A DNA stretch of 64,000 nucleotides from Sulfitobacter delicatus (GTDB lineage Bacteria; Pseudomonadota; Alphaproteobacteria; Rhodobacterales; Rhodobacteraceae): the NCBI RefSeq assembly GCF_900102535.1, contig NZ_FNBP01000004.1, positions 124,001 to 188,000 on the forward strand. The letters are read 5' to 3'. Each line of letters begins with the position of its first letter. The stretch's first letter is position 1. The notes beneath the pieces were generated by a model. That model saw only the letters and a list, made by a program, of their open reading frames with translations. It did not search any database and was not told the origin of the DNA. Shown here in pieces: positions 58,975 through 64,000 of the stretch. The translations under genes were made by a program, and so were the position numbers.

Positions 58975-61440
58975 ATGACCGAAAGCAAACCAGTGGTCGT
59001 AATTACGGGGGCGGCAGGCAATATCGGCACTGCTCTGCGCAAGGCACTCTCTCGCAGCTACCGCGTCATTGGCCTGGACCGGCCCCATAATGCCGATGGG
59101 CAAGACGACATGATCGCCTTTGATCTGACTGATAGCGCGTCGGTGGAACAGGCGATTGAAGAGTTGAAGGACACCACCGGGGGGCGCATTGCCTCGGTCA
59201 TCCACCTCGCGGCCTATTTTGATTTCAGTGGCGAGGAGCGGCCTCAATACGAAGCGGTGAATGAGGAGGGCACGCGCAACCTGCTGCGCGCTTTGAAAAA
59301 GGTCGACGTGGCGCAATTCGTCTATTCCGGCACGATGCTGGTTCATGCCGCCGGGCGCCCCGGGACGCGGATCACCGAAGAAACCCCGCTCGCGCCCTCT
59401 TGGGCCTATCCCCAGTCCAAGGCCCGCACCGAAGACATCATCGCAGAAGAGGCCAGCGACATGGCGACTGTCTTTCTGCGTCTGGCAGGGCTTTATGACG
59501 ATGAGACGGCTGTGCCTACGCTCAGTCACCAGATTGCCCGTATCTATGAACGTGACCTCAAAGGTCATGTCTTTGCCGGGAATACCGATGCCGGTCAGGC
59601 CTTTATCCATCTCGACGATATGGTGCGTCTGTTCAAACGCACGGTCGACCGGCGCGCCGATGTTCCCTCTGGCGAAGTGATCCTCGCGGGCGAGCCGGAT
59701 ACGATGAGCTATGGCGCGTTGCAGGACCGTATTGGCACGTTGATACATGGGGAAGAGACATGGGAGACTTTGGTCGTCCCCGGTCCTGTGGCCAAACTCG
59801 GCGCGGCACTGGAGACGAAATCGGAGCCTGTTGTCCCTGATGCGCTTGATCAGGGAGAGAAGCCCTTTATCCGGCCCTTTATGATCGACATGGCCTCGGA
59901 TCACTTTGCCCTCAATATCTCTAAAGCGCGTGACCTGCTGGGCTGGTCTCCGCAAGAGCGTATCAATGACAAGCTGCCGGTCTTGGTCTCTGCGCTCAAA
60001 CGCGACCCCTTAGGCTGGTATCGCGCGAATGGAATCACGCCACCGCCGTGGCTCGAAGCGGCAGACGACCGGGTGAGCGATCCCGAAGCGCTGCGCGCTG
60101 CGCATGAGAAAGAGTATCGCGCCCAGCATCGGGCGCATCTTTGGACGGGCTGGGCGAATGCGGGGCTGGGGCTATGGTTGCTCGCTGCGCCGCCTTTGTT
60201 GGGACATTCGGGCACCTGGCTGGGCTGGTCGAACATCGTGGCAGGGGTCTTGCTGACCCTGCTGGGGTTGCTGTCGCTCTCGTGGCGACTTCCCTGGGCG
60301 CGCTTTGCCACGGCGGGCTTGGGGTGCTGGATACTCTTTGCCCCGCTGGCCTTTTGGACGGCTAGCGGCGCCGCTTACCTGAACAATACCGCAGTCGGGA
60401 TGCTGGCCGTGGGTTTTGCCCTCTGCTTTCCCCCCGTACCCGGCGTCTCTCCAGTGGCCACGCAGACGGGGCCGACCATACCCAAAGGCTGGGACTATTC
60501 GCCCTCCGACTGGTTCCAACGCTTGCCGGTGATCATGCTCGCAGTCGTGGGGCTGCTGATCTCGCGCTATCTGACGGGGTATCAACTGGAAAGCATCGAC
60601 CACGTCTGGGAACCCTTCTTTGACGGCAGTACGGCCGAAAAGAATGGCACCGAAGAGATCATTACATCTTCCGTTTCAAAAGCTTGGCCAGTCCCAGATG
60701 CCGGGATCGGAGCCTTGACCTATGCGCTGGAGATCCTTGTGGGGGCCATCGGCTCTGCGCGGCGCTGGCGGACCATGCCATGGCTCGTGGTGCTGTTCGG
60801 CGTGATGATTGTGCCGCTCGGTGCGGTGTCGATCTTCTTTATCGTGATCCAGCCCATCGTGATCGGCACCTATTCAACGTTGGCGCTGATCGCGGCGGCG
60901 GCGATGGTCTGGCAGATTCCCTATTCGCTGGACGAGCTTGTCGCGACCTATCAATTCCTGCGCCGCAGGCACCGCGCGGGGCAGCCTTGGCTGCGGGTTT
61001 TCTTTACGGGCGATACGGATGAAGGGCCGGATGAGAAGCGGATCGACGATTTCGAGCGCAGCCCGCGCGAGATTATTGGGGAGATGGTATCAGGCGGGAT
61101 GACCTTTCCGTGGAACCTGCTGGCTTCGATGGCGGTGGGGCTACTGCTCATGCTCTCACCGCTGCTGATTCCATGGGGAAGCGGTGCGGCTGCGACCAAC
61201 CATATTGTTGGGGCGCTGGTCATTACCTTTTCCGTCGCAGCACTGGCGCCGGTGGCGCGTTTGGCGCGGTTCTTGAACGCGCTGCTAGGCGTTGTGTTGC
61301 TGTTTGCACCCTTCGTCGCCGGGATCGGTTGGGGCACGACTGCGTTTTCAGTGCTCTCGGGCTTCGCGCTGATCGGCCTCAGCATACCGCTGGGGTCCGT
61401 CACAAGCAGCTATGGCACGTGGGATCGGTTCATCCGCTGA
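58975..61440 (+). CDS. SDR/epimerase - SPW - VKOR-like membrane fusion protein
   Basis: 821 residues from ATG 58975, with AAGGGGA upstream. Residues 1-330 are an atypical SDR/epimerase: TGAAGNIGTAL at 11-21, Tyr145-x-x-x-Lys149 in AYPQSK. Residues 375-470 form a SPW-repeat-like membrane module. Residues 490-650 resemble the VKOR-like domain of such fusions (GWDYSPSDWFQRLPVIMLA, RRWRTMPWLVVLFGVMIVPLG). In related sequences, as I recall, the redox motif is CTLC; here the same place reads STLA (Ser634, Ala637), and no other CxxC is present. A further four-helix part ends the protein. Function unknown. Confidence 0.8.
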   Translation: MTESKPVVVITGAAGNIGTALRKALSRSYRVIGLDRPHNADGQDDMIAFDLTDSASVEQAIEELKDTTGGRIASVIHLAAYFDFSGEERPQYEAVNEEGTRNLLRALKKVDVAQFVYSGTMLVHAAGRPGTRITEETPLAPSWAYPQSKARTEDIIAEEASDMATVFLRLAGLYDDETAVPTLSHQIARIYERDLKGHVFAGNTDAGQAFIHLDDMVRLFKRTVDRRADVPSGEVILAGEPDTMSYGALQDRIGTLIHGEETWETLVVPGPVAKLGAALETKSEPVVPDALDQGEKPFIRPFMIDMASDHFALNISKARDLLGWSPQERINDKLPVLVSALKRDPLGWYRANGITPPPWLEAADDRVSDPEALRAAHEKEYRAQHRAHLWTGWANAGLGLWLLAAPPLLGHSGTWLGWSNIVAGVLLTLLGLLSLSWRLPWARFATAGLGCWILFAPLAFWTASGAAYLNNTAVGMLAVGFALCFPPVPGVSPVATQTGPTIPKGWDYSPSDWFQRLPVIMLAVVGLLISRYLTGYQLESIDHVWEPFFDGSTAEKNGTEEIITSSVSKAWPVPDAGIGALTYALEILVGAIGSARRWRTMPWLVVLFGVMIVPLGAVSIFFIVIQPIVIGTYSTLALIAAAAMVWQIPYSLDELVATYQFLRRRHRAGQPWLRVFFTGDTDEGPDEKRIDDFERSPREIIGEMVSGGMTFPWNLLASMAVGLLLMLSPLLIPWGSGAAATNHIVGALVITFSVAALAPVARLARFLNALLGVVLLFAPFVAGIGWGTTAFSVLSGFALIGLSIPLGSVTSSYGTWDRFIR

Positions 61441-61452
61441 ACGCCGCGCAAC

Positions 61453-61476
61453 AAAAAAGGCACCCGAAGGTGCCTT
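61453..61476. terminator. Terminator between the fusion gene and DUF882 gene
   Basis: AAGGCACC-CGAA-GGTGCCTT is a perfect eight-pair stem with a stable CGAA loop. The minus strand continues TTTTTTG, so it terminates the DUF882 gene; the plus-strand gene ends 13 bp before. Confidence 0.85.
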
Positions 61477-61510
61477 GATCAAATCATGCCGTCCCGCATG
61501 GGCTGAGGCC

Positions 61511-62080
61511 TTACCGGCCCCAAGCGCGAACGTTTCCGCAATCCATATGGGTGAAGTTGGAGCCCGAGTAGCGACCAACACCGCCGCCGCCACAGGCCAT
61601 AGCCGCTTTGGCAACCTGCGTGACCGAACGCGACGCGAGACGAAGATCTGCGGCCTGACCTTTGAGGTGCAGGGAGTTCTTGGCCACACCGCTGGAGCGC
61701 GAGCGCAACATGGCGTTGGTCTTGGGGCTGCGGTAACCCGACAGGAGCATATAGGGCTCGTTCACGTCCAACAGGTTGTGCGACGCGGCCATGATGTCCA
61801 CCGTTCGCAGGTCCATGTTGATCACCTCATCCGTGCGCCAATCGCGCATGAAGTGGTTGATTTCCTTGAAGGCGTCTTTGATGTATTGGCCTTCAATCCA
61901 ATAGATCATATCAAGCCGTTCACCGGTGCGGCCCGAATACATCCGAATGCGGCGAATGTCGCCGGCGCCGCGCAGGAAACCTGCTGCGTTCGCGAATGTC
62001 GGTGCTGCTGTTACGGTGGTAGCTGCGAATGCGCCCAGGAGGGCGCGTCGGGTCATCCCCGATTGGCGAGTGCCTGTCAT
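61511..62080 (-). CDS. DUF882/YcbK-type M15 peptidase-like protein
   Basis: 189 residues. The N-terminus has a twin-arginine-like signal (MTRRALLGAFAATTVTAAP). The zinc-peptidase pattern is LLSGYRSPKTNAMLR, HLKGQAADLRL with His and Asp, and FTHMDCG with the last His. YcbK/MepK relatives cut peptidoglycan cross-bridges, including those made by L,D-transpeptidases. It is divergent from a YcbB-type L,D-transpeptidase, with 329 bp between starts; a start at 62056 is possible. Confidence 0.9.
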   Translation of the reverse strand: MTGTRQSGMTRRALLGAFAATTVTAAPTFANAAGFLRGAGDIRRIRMYSGRTGERLDMIYWIEGQYIKDAFKEINHFMRDWRTDEVINMDLRTVDIMAASHNLLDVNEPYMLLSGYRSPKTNAMLRSRSSGVAKNSLHLKGQAADLRLASRSVTQVAKAAMACGGGGVGRYSGSNFTHMDCGNVRAWGR

Positions 62081-62409
62081 ATGTCTGTCCCGTCTTCTGC
62101 CTGTTTGCCCAAGATGTTACCTGGACCATTCATCTCTTCCCCAGATGCAACATTGTTATTGCATAGCCCCAAAAGCTGACCAAGTGCTGAATCGAAAAGG
62201 TTCCATGCATAAGCAAATTTAGGCGATTTTTTGCGCAACCCGCCTAAAATATCCAATGTTTTCAAGGAAAGTTGGTGCCTGAGCTGCACAGATTAAAATT
62301 CAATTTGGCCGCGAACGGAAAATTGAATGGACTTGTCCACGCAGATATTGGCAAACGGGACAGGTACTCTAGCTCTCTATTCGACTAACATTAATTCATG
62401 GGGAAAGAA
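62081..62409. promoter_or_regulatory. Divergent regulatory spacer with an inverted repeat
   Basis: About 330 bp, clearly richer in A/T than its surroundings, between two divergent cell-wall genes. ATTCAATTT and AAATTGAAT (62298-62328) form a nine-base inverted repeat spaced by 13 bases. No gene is evident. It is the place for both promoters. Confidence 0.5.
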
Positions 62410-64000
62410 ATGGCATTCAGCGCGCGACTCTCACGGCACCTGCCCAATCTGATCGCGGGGTTTGCCCTGATGATCGCGGTACTGGTGGAAACCGGCCCGG
62501 CATCGGCGCAGGTCACGGCCTTTAAACAAGCGGTGGCCGAGGCTGCGGCGCAGGATGAAGACATCGCCGCTTTTTACCGTGAGAACGACTATAAAGCGCT
62601 TTGGACCGGAGCGGACGAAGAGCACCGTGCCCGTCGGTCGGAACTGTTCCGCGCCATCAGCGGGGCCGAAGCGCATGGGCTGCCAGTCTCGCGCTACAAT
62701 CCGGATGCGGTTCTTGCCATGCTCCGCGATGTGCGCAGCCCGCGCGACCGTGGGACCGCTGAGGTCGAGTTGAGCAAGGTCTTTCTGAAATACGCCCGCG
62801 ACATCCAGACCGGAATGTTGATCCCCAAGCGCATTATTAGCCAGATCGTGCGTGAGATTCCCTATCGCGACCGCAAGACCTATCTTCAGGACCTGACCAA
62901 ATCCTCGCCCACCGCCTTCTTCCGCGCTCTGCCACCGCGCAGCCTTGAGTATAATGCGCTGCTGAAAGAGAAGATCGAGATGGAGCAGCTTCTGTCTCAG
63001 GGCGGTTGGGGTCCGACCGTGCCGGCGGGCAAGCTTGAGCCGGGTGACCGCGGCAACGACGTGATCGCCCTGCGCAACCGTCTTATCGCGATGGGCTACC
63101 TTGAGCGGTCCAATGCCGTTGACTATGACGCCGCGCTGACCGAGGCCGTTCGCCAGTTTCAGGTGGCCCATGGGCTGAACTCCGACGGGGTCGCAGGCCC
63201 TGCGACCATGAAGCAGGTAAACATCGGCGTCGAAAAGCGTTTGCAGTCGGTGATTGTGGCGATGGAGCGGGAACGTTGGTTCAACACCGACCGGGGCAAG
63301 CGCCATGTGCTCGTTAACATTCCTGATTTCTCGGCCAAGATCATCGACGATGGCAAAGTAACCTTCCAGACCCGCTCCGTCGTAGGGGCCGCACGCGAAG
63401 ACCGTCCGACGCCAGAGTTCTCGGACGTCATGGAACATATGGTGGTGAACCCAAGCTGGTATGTGCCACGCTCCATCGTGACCAAGGAATATCTGCCGCA
63501 GCTCAAGCGAAACCCCTATGCGGTGAACCACATTGAGATCACCGACAGCCGGGGCCGCAAGGTCAACCGCGGCTCGGTGAACTTTAGCCGCTACACGGCG
63601 CGCAGTTTCCCGTTTTCGATGCGCCAGCCGCCCAGCCGCTCGAACGCTTTGGGTCTGGTGAAGTTCATGTTCCCAAACAAATACAACATCTACCTGCATG
63701 ACACGCCGGCCAAGAGCCTGTTTGACCGCGACGTGCGCGCCTTCAGCCACGGTTGTGTGCGTCTGTCCGAACCCTTTGAGTTCGCCTATGCGCTGCTCGC
63801 GCCTCAGTCGGCCGACCCGGAAGGCGAGTTTCAAGCCGTGCTGCGCAGCGGGCGTGAGACCAAGGTCGTCTTGAAAGAGCCGGTGCCGGTGCATCTGATC
63901 TACCGCACAGCTGTTACCAATGCCCGGGGCCACACCGAATACCGTGACGACGTTTACGGCCGGGATGCGCGCATCTGGAACGCGCTGTCCAAGGCGGGGG
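62410..64000 (+). CDS. YcbB-type L,D-transpeptidase, C-terminus cut by window edge
   Basis: 530 codons without a stop, running off the right edge. A signal peptide (LIAGFALMIAVLVETGPASAQ) is followed by a scaffold domain (about 30-200), a peptidoglycan-binding domain near 210-275 (LEPGDRGNDVIALRNRLIAMGY; AVRQFQVAHGLNSDGVAGPAT), and the YkuD catalytic domain with YLHDTPAKSLFDRD and FSHGCVRLSEP (Ser-x-Gly-Cys-x-Arg). YcbB/LdtD makes 3-3 cross-links in peptidoglycan. The ATG at 62410 is preceded by GGGGAAAG. An ORF of 500 codons on the other strand (62431-63933) is only its shadow. Confidence 0.93.
   Translation, partial: MAFSARLSRHLPNLIAGFALMIAVLVETGPASAQVTAFKQAVAEAAAQDEDIAAFYRENDYKALWTGADEEHRARRSELFRAISGAEAHGLPVSRYNPDAVLAMLRDVRSPRDRGTAEVELSKVFLKYARDIQTGMLIPKRIISQIVREIPYRDRKTYLQDLTKSSPTAFFRALPPRSLEYNALLKEKIEMEQLLSQGGWGPTVPAGKLEPGDRGNDVIALRNRLIAMGYLERSNAVDYDAALTEAVRQFQVAHGLNSDGVAGPATMKQVNIGVEKRLQSVIVAMERERWFNTDRGKRHVLVNIPDFSAKIIDDGKVTFQTRSVVGAAREDRPTPEFSDVMEHMVVNPSWYVPRSIVTKEYLPQLKRNPYAVNHIEITDSRGRKVNRGSVNFSRYTARSFPFSMRQPPSRSNALGLVKFMFPNKYNIYLHDTPAKSLFDRDVRAFSHGCVRLSEPFEFAYALLAPQSADPEGEFQAVLRSGRETKVVLKEPVPVHLIYRTAVTNARGHTEYRDDVYGRDARIWNALSKAG

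Noticed and set aside
62431-63933. 500-codon minus-strand ORF at the right edge
   Set aside because: Antisense of the YcbB-type transpeptidase, whose plus-strand frame carries signal peptide, PG-binding and catalytic motifs.
1-64000. CRISPR arrays, insertion sequences, prophage
   Set aside because: No regularly spaced repeats, transposase or phage-like genes were seen on either strand.

Overview
The window reads as chromosomal DNA of a marine alphaproteobacterium of the Roseobacter group (Rhodobacteraceae). The supports are: a circularly permuted tmRNA encoding the tag ANDNRAPVAMAA; the DMSP demethylase/acryloyl-CoA reductase pair dmdA-acuI; a trgA-trgB-cysK tellurite-resistance locus of the Rhodobacter sphaeroides type; the alphaproteobacterial F1-ATPase inhibitor (zeta subunit, DUF1476); an RNase E with a large acidic insert; and a split B12-dependent methyltransferase gene set (bmt, corrinoid protein, DUF1638). 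Genus cannot be fixed from sequence alone. DNA is GC-rich and densely coding. I see no insertion sequence, prophage, CRISPR array or replication origin. Both window edges cut genes.

Layout. 0-9.5 kb: truncated retropepsin-like protease, MarC protein, ABC-F ATPase, ndk, DUF4112 protein, a 42-residue Pro-rich ORF, a metallo-beta-lactamase-fold hydrolase, an EnvZ-like histidine kinase, a thioesterase, a divergent NmrA-like/LysR pair and a CAT-anticodon tRNA. 9.5-21.5 kb: purine genes (purM, purN; later purC, purS, purQ), RNase D, SufE, the methyltransferase set around 13.5-17.3 kb with a candidate structured leader RNA, an MprF-like membrane protein and the zeta subunit. 21.5-24.7 kb: DctB/DctD-like two-component pair whose regulator lacks GAFTGA. 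25-37.9 kb: RNase E with a long leader, TusA, CcdA, hydrolase-P450 pair, class I aldolase, fumC operon with three small genes, SspB, chromate genes chrB-chrA. 38.1-38.4 kb: tmRNA.

38.5-45.7 kb is the most interesting block. A FadR-type GntR regulator faces a tightly packed run DUF2182-DUF1326-DinB(broken)-dmdA-acuI. Two ATGTCTKACAT palindromes, 33 bp apart, lie between them. A HIT protein and a BCCT osmolyte carrier follow. It looks like one regulated DMSP-catabolism unit in which two cysteine-rich proteins of unknown role are embedded. The DinB gene carries an in-frame amber codon.

45.8-64 kb: class V aminotransferase-like protein, photolyase, cyclopropane-fatty-acyl synthase, trgA-trgB-cysK followed by a large MscS-type channel and AlaX, tRNA-Ser(GGA), a small secreted protein, an L,D-transpeptidase, a divergent FAD/NAD(P) protein and SDR-SPW-VKOR-like fusion whose redox cysteines appear to be lost, a DUF882 (M15-like) peptidase and the 5' part of a YcbB-type L,D-transpeptidase that runs off the right edge.
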